Assembly (NCBI GenBank): GCA_023228705.1 | Contig: JALOAS010000012.1 | Span: 1-51,719, forward strand | From: Ottowia sp. | GTDB lineage: Bacteria; Pseudomonadota; Gammaproteobacteria; Burkholderiales; Burkholderiaceae_C | DNA length: 51,719 bases | Reading direction: 5' to 3' | Shown: positions 37,338 through 46,303 of the stretch, one piece after another | Position numbering within the stretch: position 1 is the first letter of the stretch | Layout: the number at the start of each line of letters is the position of its first letter | The notes under the pieces: generated by a model | Seen by the model: the letters and a program-made list of their open reading frames with translations, nothing else | Databases searched by the model: none | What the model was told of the DNA's origin: nothing | Made by a program: the position numbers and the translations under genes

Positions 37338-37798
37338 GCCAGCTGATCTTTCAGCAGGGTCATTTCAACGGCGGCACGCGCAGCGTCGCGCCCCTTTTCA
37401 ATCTGGCGCACCGTGGCCTGTGTCAGGTCTTCCGTGGTCAGGATGGCGTTGGCAATCGGGATGTCGTCATCCAGCGCCACGCGGGTGATCCCGGCGGCCG
37501 ATTCGTTGGCAACGAGCTCGAAATGATAGGTCTCGCCGCGGATGATGCAGCCCAGCGCGATCAGCGCGTCGTACTTGCCGCTGCGCGCCAGCCAGCGCAG
37601 CGCCAGCGGGATCTCCAGCGCGCCCGGCACCACGGCCTGGGTGATCTGCCCATCCGGCACGCGCAGCCGCGCCAGCTCGGCCAGGCAGGCCTTGAGCAGG
37701 CCGCGGGTGACGTTCTCGTTGAACCGGCTGCGCACGATGCCTATGTGCAGTGCGCTGCCGTCCAGCTCCGGCGTCTTTCCCTTGTCGGCTACAAACAT
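37334..37798 (-). CDS. ribH: 6,7-dimethyl-8-ribityllumazine synthase
   Basis: From ATG 37798 the protein has 154 residues. The family motifs are IVRSRFNENVTRGLL, VPGALEIPLAL and GCIIRGETYHFELV with the active-site His. It forms an icosahedral or pentameric enzyme making the riboflavin precursor. It sits downstream of ribBA (187-base spacer) and overlaps nusB. Confidence 0.96.
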   Translation of the reverse strand: MFVADKGKTPELDGSALHIGIVRSRFNENVTRGLLKACLAELARLRVPDGQITQAVVPGALEIPLALRWLARSGKYDALIALGCIIRGETYHFELVANESAAGITRVALDDDIPIANAILTTEDLTQATVRQIEKGRDAARAAVEMTLLKDQLA

Positions 37799-37984
37799 GG
37801 TCAATCCCGGTTTGCGGGCGCGCAGCCGCCAAGAGAACGCACACCGCAACGCGCAGCCGGCTGGCTGCAGCCGGCTGCATCGTGGCCGTGGGCAGGAAGA
37901 ATGAAGAAGGTCCAGTCAGGCATGGTTTTTTCCATCGTTGCACGGCGCTGCAGGCGCCAGCAGCCGCTCGGGCCGCTTCGCGTT

Positions 37985-39121
37985 TCAGTCCTTGGCGACG
38001 TAGCCGGTGATTTCAAGCCCGAAGCCGCCGGCCAGGCTCGGGGTGCGGCGCGCGGCGCCGAGCAGGCGCATGCGGCGCACGCCCAGTTCGCGCAGGATCT
38101 GTGCGCCTATGCCGTAGCTGCGCAGGTCCAGCCGTTGCGGCTGCGGCGCCGCTGTACCGTGGCTGCCCTGAAACTGCGCCAACAGCTGCTCGGCGCCATC
38201 GTTGCAGTTGAGCAGGACGACCACGCCGCGCCCCTGCTGCTGTACGTGCCGCAGCGCGTCGTGCACGTGCCAGCTGTGGCTGTCTTCCTGCGTGTCCAGC
38301 AGGTCCAGGATGGACAGCGGTTCGTGCACGCGCACCGGCACCTCGTCGGTCTCGCTCCATTGCCCCAGCGTCAGCGCCAGGTGCACGGACTGGCTGGGCT
38401 GGTCGCGGTACGTGTGCGCAACAAAGGAGCCCCACGTGGTTTGCAACGGTCGGGTGGCCAGCTTGCTGACCAGGGTTTCGTTGCGGCTGCGGTATTCGAT
38501 GAGATCGGCAATGGTGCCAATTTTCAGGCCGTGCCCGGCGGCAAAGCGCTGCAGGTCGGGCAGGCGGGCCATGCTGCCGTCGTCGTTCATGATTTCGCAG
38601 ATGACCGCTGCCGGCGTGCAGCCAGCCATGGCGGCCAGGTCGCAGCCGGCCTCGGTGTGGCCGGCGCGCACCAGCACGCCGCCGTCAACCGCCTGCAGCG
38701 GGAAGACGTGGCCAGGCTGCACCAGGTCCGAAGCCCTTGCATCGGTGGCCACCGCCGCCTGTATGGTGCGCGCCCGGTCCGCGGCGGAGATGCCGGTGCT
38801 CACGCCCTCGGCTGCCTCTATGGATACGGTGAACGCGGTGCCCAGTCGGGTGCTGTTGTGTGCAGCCATCTGCGGCAGGTTCAGGCGCTCGCAGCGCTCG
38901 CGCGTGAGTGTCAGGCAAATCAGCCCGCGCCCGTAGCGCGCCATGAAGTTGACCGCGTCCGGCGTGACGTGGTCGGCGGCCAGGATGAGGTCGCCTTCGT
39001 TTTCCCGGTCTTCTTCGTCAACCAAGATGACCATGCGGCCGGCGCGCAGTTCCGCAATGATTTCCGGCACGGGTGAAATGGCGGCAGCAGCAGGGGTGGC
39101 GAGGAGTTCAGCAGCGTTCAT
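37985..39121 (-). CDS. ribBA: 3,4-dihydroxy-2-butanone 4-phosphate synthase with degenerate RibA domain (RibBX-like)
   Basis: With ATG 39121 it has 378 residues (39181 is an alternative start). The RibB domain is intact: VDEEDRENEGDL (34-45), GHTEAGCDLA and the C-terminal CEIMNDDG. The second domain aligns in position with GTP cyclohydrolase II but lacks the zinc-cysteine motif (SECLTGD...CDC type). The equivalent region reads SILDLLDTQEDSHSWHVHD. So it likely makes dihydroxybutanone phosphate only. Such RibBX variants are known in proteobacteria that carry a separate ribA. I saw no FMN riboswitch upstream. Confidence 0.92.
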   Translation of the reverse strand: MNAAELLATPAAAAISPVPEIIAELRAGRMVILVDEEDRENEGDLILAADHVTPDAVNFMARYGRGLICLTLTRERCERLNLPQMAAHNSTRLGTAFTVSIEAAEGVSTGISAADRARTIQAAVATDARASDLVQPGHVFPLQAVDGGVLVRAGHTEAGCDLAAMAGCTPAAVICEIMNDDGSMARLPDLQRFAAGHGLKIGTIADLIEYRSRNETLVSKLATRPLQTTWGSFVAHTYRDQPSQSVHLALTLGQWSETDEVPVRVHEPLSILDLLDTQEDSHSWHVHDALRHVQQQGRGVVVLLNCNDGAEQLLAQFQGSHGTAAPQPQRLDLRSYGIGAQILRELGVRRMRLLGAARRTPSLAGGFGLEITGYVAKD

Positions 39122-39245
39122 TGAAGACAGGCAGGTACCGGCCGCGCGCAGCGGCAGCTTGGCAGGAGTGTGGGCCTCCATTATCGGCGGTCCGGCACCT
39201 TGCCGCAGGCAGTGCCAGGCAGACCGGACCGGCCGGGCCGGTTTT

Positions 39246-40535
39246 TCAGCGCTCGATGAGGACGACGCGCAAATCGTTGACGTTGGTCTGCGTCGGGCCG
39301 GTGACGATTGCCGTCCCGACCGCCTCGAAGAAACTGTGCGCGTCGTTGTCGTCCAGAAACCGTCGCGGGTCGAGGCCGCGGCCCAGCGCCTGCTGCAGCG
39401 TCTGCGGCCCGGCCCAGGCGCCGGCGTTGGCCACGGCGCCGTCCACGCCGTCGGTATCGGCCATGAGCGCATGGATGCGCCGGTGGCCGTCGCAGGCCAG
39501 CGCGAACGAGAGCAGACATTCCACGTTGCGCCCGCCGCGCCCGTGTCCGCGCACGGTGACGGTGGTTTCGCCCCCCGAGATCAGCGCGCACGGCGGCGCA
39601 AACGGCTGGCTGCGGTTGGCCGTCTGCAGCGCGATGCCCGCCAGCACCTGGCCCACGTCGCGCGCCTGCCCCTGCAGCGCATCGCCCAGGATGTGCGGTG
39701 CGTAGCCGTGCCGGCGCGCCACGCGGGCCGCAGCCTCCAGCGCCTGCTGCGGCGTGGCAACAAGCCGGAATTCGGCGCGCGCCAGCCGCGCATCGCCGGG
39801 CTTGACCGTCTCGGCGGCGCCGCTTTGCAGCGCCTGGCGCGCCGCTGGCGGCAGCTCGATGCGCCAGCGCCTTGCGATCGCCAGCGCGTCGGCGCAGCGG
39901 GTCTCGTCCGCCACCGTGGGGCCCGAGGCAATGTCGGCGGGCCGGTCGCCCGGGACGTCCGAAATCGCCAGCGTGATGACACGCGCCGGATGGCAGGCCG
40001 CGCCCAGGCGTCCACCCTGGGTCAGCGACAGGTGCCGGCGCAGCGTGTTGATCTCGCCAATGCCGGCGCCGCTGGCCAGCAGCGCCTGCTGCAGGCCTTG
40101 CAGGTCGGCCAGCATCAGGCCGGGCAGCGGCAGCGTCAGCAAGGCCGACCCGCCGCCGGAAAGCAGGCACAGCACCGTGTCGCTGGCGTCCAGCCGGGCG
40201 GCCAGGTCCAGCATGCGCCGGGCCGCCTGCATGCCGGCCGCGTCGGGGACGGGATGCGCGGCTTCCACCACCTCGATGCGCCGGCAGGGCAGGGCGTGTC
40301 CGTAGCGCGTCACGACCAGCCCGGACAGCGCGCCCGCCCAGAGCTGCTCGACCACCTGCGCCATGGCCGCCGCTGCCTTTCCCGCGCCCAGCACGACCAG
40401 CCGGCCCGGGACGGCGCGCGGATGCGGCACGTGCGGTGGAATGCAGGCCTGCGCCTGCGCGGAAGCCACGGCCGCGTCAAACAGCGCACGCAGCGTGGCC
40501 ACGACCGGGCTGACAGGCTGCGCTTGCCTGGTCAC
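39246..40535 (-). CDS. Glycerate 2-kinase / hydroxypyruvate reductase (MOFRL family)
   Basis: Using GTG 40535 the protein has 429 residues. The N-terminal DUF4147-like domain contains VLGAGKAAAAMA and CLLSGGGSALL. The C-terminal MOFRL domain contains ISGGETTVTVRGHGRGGRN and MADTDGVDG. These enzymes phosphorylate glycerate and are often annotated TtuD or hydroxypyruvate reductase. The GTG start overlaps the pdxH stop (GTGA), so the two are co-translated. Confidence 0.92.
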   Translation of the reverse strand: MTRQAQPVSPVVATLRALFDAAVASAQAQACIPPHVPHPRAVPGRLVVLGAGKAAAAMAQVVEQLWAGALSGLVVTRYGHALPCRRIEVVEAAHPVPDAAGMQAARRMLDLAARLDASDTVLCLLSGGGSALLTLPLPGLMLADLQGLQQALLASGAGIGEINTLRRHLSLTQGGRLGAACHPARVITLAISDVPGDRPADIASGPTVADETRCADALAIARRWRIELPPAARQALQSGAAETVKPGDARLARAEFRLVATPQQALEAAARVARRHGYAPHILGDALQGQARDVGQVLAGIALQTANRSQPFAPPCALISGGETTVTVRGHGRGGRNVECLLSFALACDGHRRIHALMADTDGVDGAVANAGAWAGPQTLQQALGRGLDPRRFLDDNDAHSFFEAVGTAIVTGPTQTNVNDLRVVLIER

Positions 40536-41167
40536 GGTGCCAGCCGCTGGCGCCGCCACTGCCCGTCCTGCCAGCGGTAGCACAGCCGGTCGTGCAGGCG
40601 GTTTGCGCCACCCTGCCAGAATTCCCAGTAATCCGGCGCGAGGCGGTAGCCGCCCCAGTGCGGCGGGCGCGGCGGGTTGGGGCCGAATCGCCTCTGCAAT
40701 TCTGCAAACGCCTGGACCAGTTCGGCGCGACCGGCAATGACCTGGCTTTGCGGGCTGGCCCAGGCGCCGATGCGGCTGCCCAGCGGACGCTCGTCAAAAT
40801 AGGCGTCGCTCTCGGCGCAGCCCAGCCGCTGCACGCGGCCTTCTATGCGCACCACGCGCTGCAGCCCCAGCCAGTGAAACTGCAGCGCAGCCAGCGCGTT
40901 GCCGTCCAGGTCCCGTCCCTTGCGGCTGTGGTAATTGCTGTACCAGACGATCCCGTCCTGGTCAAAGCCCTTGATCAGCACCACGCGCGTGCTGGGCCGG
41001 CCGGCGGGGTCCACGGTGGCCAGCGTCATGGCGTTGGGTTCCAGCTCGCTGCCGTCCAGTGCCTCGTCAAACCAGGCGGAAAACTGCTGCAGCGGATCCG
41101 CGGCAGCGCGCGTCTCGTCCAGCGCATTGCGCTCGTAGCTCTTGTGCATGTGGCTGAGTGAGTGCAT
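40532..41167 (-). CDS. pdxH: Pyridoxamine 5'-phosphate oxidase
   Basis: This 211-residue FMN enzyme has RVVLIKGFDQDGIVWYSN, HWLGLQRVVRIEG and the C-terminal RLHDRLCYRW typical of PdxH. It oxidises PNP or PMP to PLP. It lies between chaC and the glycerate kinase gene, with an overlap to the latter. The residue RPPHWGGYRLAPDYWEFWQG is the family signature. Confidence 0.96.
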   Translation of the reverse strand: MHSLSHMHKSYERNALDETRAAADPLQQFSAWFDEALDGSELEPNAMTLATVDPAGRPSTRVVLIKGFDQDGIVWYSNYHSRKGRDLDGNALAALQFHWLGLQRVVRIEGRVQRLGCAESDAYFDERPLGSRIGAWASPQSQVIAGRAELVQAFAELQRRFGPNPPRPPHWGGYRLAPDYWEFWQGGANRLHDRLCYRWQDGQWRRQRLAP

Positions 41168-41185
41168 GGTGGGCTGCCGGCTGCA

Positions 41186-41824
41186 TCAGCGCCGGTCTGC
41201 GCAAGCCAGCAGCCGCGCCAGGCGCCGGTCCTGGATGCCGTTGGCCGTCAGGCTGGCGTACGTGTACCGGGCATAGTCCAGCGTCGTTCCGTAGCGGCCC
41301 CTGGCGTGGCGGAAGATGTCGCGGTACTGCGACGCCGTCAGCGTGCCGGTGTACGAGGCGCTGCGCGGCGACAGCGTGAACGCAAGCGCGTTGACCGGCG
41401 GGCCCGACGCGGTCTGGCACGACAGCCAGGCGGGCGTGTACACGTCGCCCGGCATCTCGCGTTCCCAAAGGCGGTCAAAGACGCGGCCCGCGGCATCGTC
41501 GGCAATGCGAAAGACGACACCGCGGCAACTGCCGCCGGGCAGCAGCGCAAAGACCAGCCCGGGCTGCGCTGGCGTGCCGCGGTTGACATGGCTCCACATG
41601 GCCAGCGCCCGGTGCCACCCGTAGACGCGCGCGTGATGGCGCTCGGCCACGTCGAACTCGGGGCGCCAGATCAGCGAGCCGTAGCCAAACACCCACAAGC
41701 CGTCCGCCTGGGCCAGGCGCTGCTGCCACTGCCTGCGCGTGCGCTCGCGCAGCGCACTGGCGCGCTGCGGCGCGGCCCGGGCGCGGCCCTGTTCCTGGTG
41801 GCGTGCGGCAACGGCAGGTGTCAT
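41186..41824 (-). CDS. chaC: ChaC-like gamma-glutamylcyclotransferase
   Basis: The 212-residue protein has the glutathione-binding loop WVFGYGSLIWRP (44-55) and GWHRALAMWS. The catalytic Glu is probably in LWEREMPGDVYTP. ChaC enzymes degrade glutathione to 5-oxoproline and Cys-Gly. The Arg/Gln-rich N-terminus of about 38 residues may be shorter in reality. It is first in chaC-pdxH-glycerate kinase and diverges from an OmpA-like gene. Confidence 0.9.
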   Translation of the reverse strand: MTPAVAARHQEQGRARAAPQRASALRERTRRQWQQRLAQADGLWVFGYGSLIWRPEFDVAERHHARVYGWHRALAMWSHVNRGTPAQPGLVFALLPGGSCRGVVFRIADDAAGRVFDRLWEREMPGDVYTPAWLSCQTASGPPVNALAFTLSPRSASYTGTLTASQYRDIFRHARGRYGTTLDYARYTYASLTANGIQDRRLARLLACADRR

Positions 41825-41872
41825 GGCTTCAGTTTATACAATTGGCGGGTTGTTCCACCGCCATCCGCATTC

Positions 41873-42442
41873 ATGACCCTGCATTCCCGCCGCAACGATG
41901 CGCAGCCTGTCCTGTGGGCCATTGGACTGCTGCTGTTGGCGGCGCTTGCCGCGGTGGGTGGCTGGCAATGCCGCGCGCGAGCCGCCAGTGCGGGATCAGC
42001 GGAAGTTGCTCGCGCGGCCGGCGTGCAGGCCGCGCCCGTCGCGCCGCTGGCCATGCCGGCGGAGTCCGTGGCCGGCAACGCCGGGGCAGAAGTTCTGGGG
42101 CCCCTGCTGCCGCCAGCCGCTCCGGTTCGCGTGGTCGAGCAGGGCACCACCGTTGCTTTTTACTTTGCACAAGACCAGGCGCAGGTGCCCCCTGACGCGG
42201 CCAGGGCGCTGGGTGCCATCGTCAGGGGCGTGGCCGCAGGCCAGACCGCGGTCATCCAGGCGTACGAGCGCAACGACTCCAGCGCCCGCAAAACCGCGCA
42301 ACGGGTGCTCTCCGTCCACAACCTGCTGGTGTCACTGGGCATAGGCGAAGACAAGATACGCCGCACCGAACCCGAGTCCATCCCCGCCTGGGCGCAGGCC
42401 GCCGACACGGATCGCGTCGAAGTCAGCCTGGACGCCGGCTAG
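41873..42442 (+). CDS. Membrane-anchored OmpA-like domain protein
   Basis: From ATG 41873 the protein has 189 residues. It has an N-terminal membrane anchor (about 13-30), an Ala/Pro-rich linker, and a C-terminal region with OmpA-like spacing: VAFYFAQDQAQVPPDAARAL, then ERNDSSARKTAQRVLSVHNLLVSLGI, then a basic residue pair and the VEVSL strand. It may bind peptidoglycan non-covalently. It is a weak match to OmpA C-terminal domains, so the function is tentative. Confidence 0.7.
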   Translation: MTLHSRRNDAQPVLWAIGLLLLAALAAVGGWQCRARAASAGSAEVARAAGVQAAPVAPLAMPAESVAGNAGAEVLGPLLPPAAPVRVVEQGTTVAFYFAQDQAQVPPDAARALGAIVRGVAAGQTAVIQAYERNDSSARKTAQRVLSVHNLLVSLGIGEDKIRRTEPESIPAWAQAADTDRVEVSLDAG

Positions 42443-42460
42443 CCGGACGCCGCACCGCGT

Positions 42461-42874
42461 TCAGCGCAGCCCGCCGCCCGCTGCGTCTTTCCCACGCTGG
42501 ATCAGCTCGATCTTGTAGCCGTCCGGATCGGTGACAAAGGCAATGATGGTGCTGCCGCCCTTGACCGGCCCGGCGTCCCTGGTCACGTTGCCGCCGGCAG
42601 CCCGGATCCGCTCGCAGGTCGCTGCCACGTCCGGCACGCCGATGGCAATGTGCCCGTACGCATCGCCCAGCTCATACTCGCTCGTGCCCCAGTTGTACGT
42701 CAGCTCGATTTCCGCCTGCTCCGGGTTCCCCTTGCCGTAACCGACAAAGGCCAGCGAGTATTTGTATTCGGGATTCTCCGACGTGCGCAGCAGGTTCATT
42801 CCCAGCACCTGCGTGTAGAAGTCGATGGCGCGCTGCAGGTCGCCCACGCGCAGCATGGTATGCAAGATTCTCAT
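42461..42874 (-). CDS. gloA: Lactoylglutathione lyase (glyoxalase I)
   Basis: From ATG 42874 the protein has 137 residues. MRILHTMLRVGDLQRAIDFY contains a metal His; ELTYNWGTSEYELG, YGHIAIGVPD and the C-terminal DPDGYKIELI supply the other ligands. It converts the methylglyoxal-glutathione hemithioacetal to S-lactoylglutathione, the substrate of GloB encoded at 10.2-10.9 kb. Confidence 0.96.
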   Translation of the reverse strand: MRILHTMLRVGDLQRAIDFYTQVLGMNLLRTSENPEYKYSLAFVGYGKGNPEQAEIELTYNWGTSEYELGDAYGHIAIGVPDVAATCERIRAAGGNVTRDAGPVKGGSTIIAFVTDPDGYKIELIQRGKDAAGGGLR

Positions 42875-43000
42875 GCCCTCATTTTGCCATGGCAGGACAG
42901 TGACACGGGCCCTGGCCGGTGGCTGCAACAGGCAGGGCGCGGCGATGGACGCATCCGGGCCGCGCCGGCATCAGCCGGGAAATCGTTATGCTTGCCACCC

Positions 43001-44449
43001 ATGAGCGCACGTACTTTTCTCTGGCTTGACTACGAGACCTTTGGCACCGACCCGCGCCGCGACTGGCCGGCGCAGTTTGCCGCCGTCCGCACCGACGCCG
43101 AGCTGAACGAGGTGGCCGAGCCCCTGCTGCTGTACTGCCAGCCACCGCGCGACCGGCTGCCTTCACCCGAGGCCAGCCTGGTCACCGGCATCACCCCGCA
43201 GGAATGCGCTGAAAAAGGCATTCCCGAGCGCGACTTTGCCGTGCGCATCAACGCCGAGCTGTCGCGGCCGGACACCATCAGCGTGGGCTACAACTCGATC
43301 CGCTTTGACGACGAGGTCACCCGCTTTTTGCTCTGGCGCAACCTCATCGACCCCTACGCACGCGAATGGCGCGACGGTTGCGGACGCTGGGACCTGCTGG
43401 ACGTCATGCGCTGCGCGCACGCGCTGCGGCCCGAGGGCATCAACTGGCCCACGGGCGACGACGGCAACACCAGCTTCCGGCTCGAGAAGCTGACCGCAGC
43501 CAACGGCATTGCGCACGAGCATGCGCACGATGCGCTGTCTGATGTGCGCGCCACCATCGCGCTGGCACGCCTGCTGCGCAGCAAGCAGCGCAAGCTGTTT
43601 GATTTTTGCCTGGCCTTGCACAGGAAGTCGCGCGTGGCCGAAGAGCTGGGCTTGCCCACCACGCTGCAGGATGCGCGCCCCTTCCTGCACGTGAGCGGCC
43701 GCTTTGGCGCCGCCCGCGGCTGCATCGCGATCATGGCGCCGCTGGCCATGCACCCGACCAACCGCAACGAGCTGCTGGCCTGGGACCTGGCCGCCGACCC
43801 GGCGGAGCTGGCCGCGCTGGACGCCGATCAGGTGCGCCAGCGCCTGTTCACGCCCGCGGCCGAGCTGCCCGAGGGCGTGCAGCGGCTCGCGCTCAAGGGC
43901 GTGCATTTGAACCGCTCGCCCATTGTCATCGGCAACATCAAGACTTTGCGCCCCGAACTGGCAGCGCGCTGGGGCGTGGACCTTGACGTGGCCGGAACGC
44001 ATTTTGAGCGGCTGCGCGCACTGCCAGATCTGAGCGCGCTGTGGCAGCAGGTGTACCGACGGCCCGCTGCGCTGGCCGAAGCCGATGTGGACGAGGACCT
44101 GTACGGCGGCTTCCTTGGCGACGCCGACCGCCGGCGGCTGGAGCGGCTGCGCGCGCTCGATCCCGGGGAGCTGGCGCTCGAGCAGCCCGGTTTTGACGAC
44201 GAGCGGCTGCCCGAGCTGTTGTTTCGCTACCGCGCGCGCAATGTCCCGCAGACGCTGTCCGGGCCGGAGCGCGAGCGCTGGCTTGCGCATTGCCGCCGGC
44301 GCCTGATGCAAGGCGATCCGCCGGCGATCAGCGCGTTCTTTGACCGCATTGATGCGCTGGCCGAGTCGCGCGTGGACGAGGCGGCGCAGGACGTGCTCTC
44401 CGCACTGTACGACTGGGCCGAGCAGCTGGCCGAAAGCGTCTCTGCATGA
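43001..44449 (+). CDS. sbcB: Exodeoxyribonuclease I
   Basis: The 482-residue protein starts with the DEDDh exonuclease motif FLWLDYETFG (Asp10, Glu12). GYNSIRFDDEVTRFL and HDALSDVRATIALA carry the other catalytic residues. The SH3-like and helical C-terminal domains of ExoI follow (about 200-480). It degrades single-stranded DNA 3' to 5'. It overlaps azlC by four bases (ATGA). Confidence 0.94.
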   Translation: MSARTFLWLDYETFGTDPRRDWPAQFAAVRTDAELNEVAEPLLLYCQPPRDRLPSPEASLVTGITPQECAEKGIPERDFAVRINAELSRPDTISVGYNSIRFDDEVTRFLLWRNLIDPYAREWRDGCGRWDLLDVMRCAHALRPEGINWPTGDDGNTSFRLEKLTAANGIAHEHAHDALSDVRATIALARLLRSKQRKLFDFCLALHRKSRVAEELGLPTTLQDARPFLHVSGRFGAARGCIAIMAPLAMHPTNRNELLAWDLAADPAELAALDADQVRQRLFTPAAELPEGVQRLALKGVHLNRSPIVIGNIKTLRPELAARWGVDLDVAGTHFERLRALPDLSALWQQVYRRPAALAEADVDEDLYGGFLGDADRRRLERLRALDPGELALEQPGFDDERLPELLFRYRARNVPQTLSGPERERWLAHCRRRLMQGDPPAISAFFDRIDALAESRVDEAAQDVLSALYDWAEQLAESVSA

Positions 44450-45165
44450 GCGTGCCGCCTTCGGCGTCGCCAGCGCGGGCGCCCTGGCAACGCCTGTGGT
44501 CGCTGTCGCTGCCGGTGGCCATGGGGTACTTGCCGCTGGGTGCCGTGTTCGGCTTCCTGCTGGTCCAGGCCGGCGCGGCCTGGTGGCTGGGGCCGCTGGC
44601 CAGCCTCTTTGTCTTTGCCGGCGCGGCGCAGTTCATGGTGGTGCCCATGCTGGCGGCCGGCCTGCCGTTGCTGCCCATCGCCGTGGCCACGCTGGTCATC
44701 AACCTGCGCCACATTTTCTACGGGCTCTCGCTGCTGCACAGGCTGCCATCGGCCTGGTGGGCGCGGGCCTACCTGGTCTGGGCCCTGACCGACGAGAACT
44801 ATTCGGTCATCACCGCGCTGCCGGCGCGCGCAAGTACAGCGGAGATAGTTGGCGTGGCAGCGCTCAACCACTTCTGGTGGATCCTGGGCACCGTCATCGG
44901 CGCCCTTGCTGGCGCGCAAATCACCACAGCCTGGGCCGGCATAGACTTTGCACTGGCCGCGCTGTTTGCCGTGCTGGCCATAGAGCAATGGCGGGCGGCG
45001 CGCACCATGGTTCCCATACTGGTTGCAGGCGTTGCCTATGCGGTGGCCCTTGTCGTGCTGCCGGCGCAGGCCCTGGTGGTGTCCATTGCCCTCACCGTAG
45101 CAGCCGGCCTCGTGCTCGGCCGGCACCAGCTCGCGGAACAGCAACAGGCGGCGGACCCGTCATGA
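44446..45165 (+). CDS. azlC: AzlC-family branched-chain amino-acid exporter, large subunit
   Basis: The 239-residue membrane protein has about 6-7 hydrophobic segments. AzlC motifs are GYLPLGAVFGFL, FAGAAQFMVVPML and NLRHIFYGLSLL. With AzlD it exports branched-chain amino acids or related compounds. It overlaps sbcB and azlD by four bases each, so the three are co-translated. Confidence 0.92.
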   Translation: MSVPPSASPARAPWQRLWSLSLPVAMGYLPLGAVFGFLLVQAGAAWWLGPLASLFVFAGAAQFMVVPMLAAGLPLLPIAVATLVINLRHIFYGLSLLHRLPSAWWARAYLVWALTDENYSVITALPARASTAEIVGVAALNHFWWILGTVIGALAGAQITTAWAGIDFALAALFAVLAIEQWRAARTMVPILVAGVAYAVALVVLPAQALVVSIALTVAAGLVLGRHQLAEQQQAADPS

Positions 45166-45494
45166 TCGATACCGTTTACGCGCTCTGGGCGATCGCCGTG
45201 ATGACGGTGGTCACGGTGCTGCTGCGCGCGCTCCCGTTCCTGGCCGCACCCTGGCTCAAGCGCTCGCCACTTGTCCTGCAGCTGGGACGCTTCCTGCCGC
45301 TGGCCATCATGACGCTGCTGCTGCTCGATACCCTGCGCGGCAGCATGGCCGGAAACCCCGCCGGTGCCTGGCAGGAGCTGGTGGCCATTGGCGTGGCCAT
45401 CGTGCTGCAGGGGCGCACGCGCCAGCCACTGCTGAGCATCCTGGTGGCAACGGCACTGTACGTGGTGTTCCGCAACGTGCCGCTGTTTGCCTGA
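45162..45494 (+). CDS. azlD: AzlD-family branched-chain amino-acid exporter, small subunit
   Basis: The 110-residue protein has about four hydrophobic segments and the family pattern TVLLRALPFLAAPWL with LGRFLPLAIMTLLLLDTL. It is the small partner of AzlC. Its ATG overlaps the azlC stop. It converges on serB; a short hairpin lies between them. Confidence 0.92.
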   Translation: MIDTVYALWAIAVMTVVTVLLRALPFLAAPWLKRSPLVLQLGRFLPLAIMTLLLLDTLRGSMAGNPAGAWQELVAIGVAIVLQGRTRQPLLSILVATALYVVFRNVPLFA

Positions 45495-45539
45495 GCGCAC
45501 CGCGCCGGGCGCGACACGATAGGCGTCGGCCTGCATCAT

Positions 45540-45553
45540 CCCGCGACGGCGGG
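45540..45553. terminator. Hairpin between convergent azlD and serB
   Basis: CCCGC-GACG-GCGGG forms a 5-bp stem 46 bases after the azlD stop and 16 bases from the serB stop. No U-tract is present, so it is a weak terminator candidate. Confidence 0.3.
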
Positions 45554-45568
45554 CTTGCGGCCAGCAAC

Positions 45569-46303
45569 TCAGGCAGCGTCAAACAGCTCAAGCAGGCGGT
45601 CCAGCCCGCCTTCGTTGATCGCCACCTGCGCCTGCGCGCGCACCGCGGGCTTGGCGTGGTAGGCCACCGAGAGGCCGGCCGCGTCCATCATGGGCAGGTC
45701 GTTGGCGCCGTCGCCCATGGCGATGGCGTGTGCCGGCGCGATGCCCAGCTTCTTGCAGGTCTGCAGCAGCATCCGGCGCTTTTCCGCACCGTCGCAGATG
45801 TCGCCCCAGGGCTGGTCGACCAGGCGGCCAGTGAGCAGGCCGCCGCTGATTTCCAGCACGTTGGAGCGCGTCCAGTCGAGCTGCAGCCGGTCGCGGATGC
45901 GGTCGGTGAAGAAGGTGAAGCCGCCGGAGACCAGCAGCGTCTTCAGCCCGGCCTGCTGGCAGGCGCGAACCAGCCGCTCGGCGCCCGGGTTGAGCTGCAG
46001 GCGCTCGGTGTACACCTGCTCCAGGTGCGTCATGCTCACGCCCTCCAGCAGCGCCACCCGCTGGCGCAGGCTCTGCTTGTAGTCGGTGATCTCGCCCCGC
46101 ATGGCCGCCTCGGTGATGGCCGCCACTTCGGCCTTGCGGCCTGCGGCATCGGCAATTTCGTCCACGCATTCGATGTTGATCAGCGTGGAATCCATGTCAA
46201 ATGCGATCAGTCCGTAGTCCGTCAGCCGCAGCGGCGGCTGGATGCCGCGCACGGTCAGGCCGGGACGGAATTCACTCTCGGGGCTGTCTGGGTCTGCGAT
46301 CAT
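45569..46303 (-). CDS. serB: Phosphoserine phosphatase
   Basis: The 244-residue HAD enzyme has motif I FDMDST (35-40, nucleophile Asp36), motif II in TLLVSGGFTFF and motif III-IV in AMGDGANDLPMM. It releases serine from phosphoserine. It lacks the N-terminal ACT domain of the E. coli enzyme, matching the short form. It overlaps the L,D-transpeptidase gene upstream (ATGA). Confidence 0.95.
   Translation of the reverse strand: MIADPDSPESEFRPGLTVRGIQPPLRLTDYGLIAFDMDSTLINIECVDEIADAAGRKAEVAAITEAAMRGEITDYKQSLRQRVALLEGVSMTHLEQVYTERLQLNPGAERLVRACQQAGLKTLLVSGGFTFFTDRIRDRLQLDWTRSNVLEISGGLLTGRLVDQPWGDICDGAEKRRMLLQTCKKLGIAPAHAIAMGDGANDLPMMDAAGLSVAYHAKPAVRAQAQVAINEGGLDRLLELFDAA

Noticed and set aside
36831..37346. 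Plus-strand frame opposite nusB
   Set aside because: It mirrors nusB almost end to end and lacks protein character; nusB is strongly supported.
39122..39245. FMN riboswitch before ribBA
   Set aside because: No AGGGGCGGGGUGAAA-like or CCACCGGCGG-like blocks are seen upstream of the gene.
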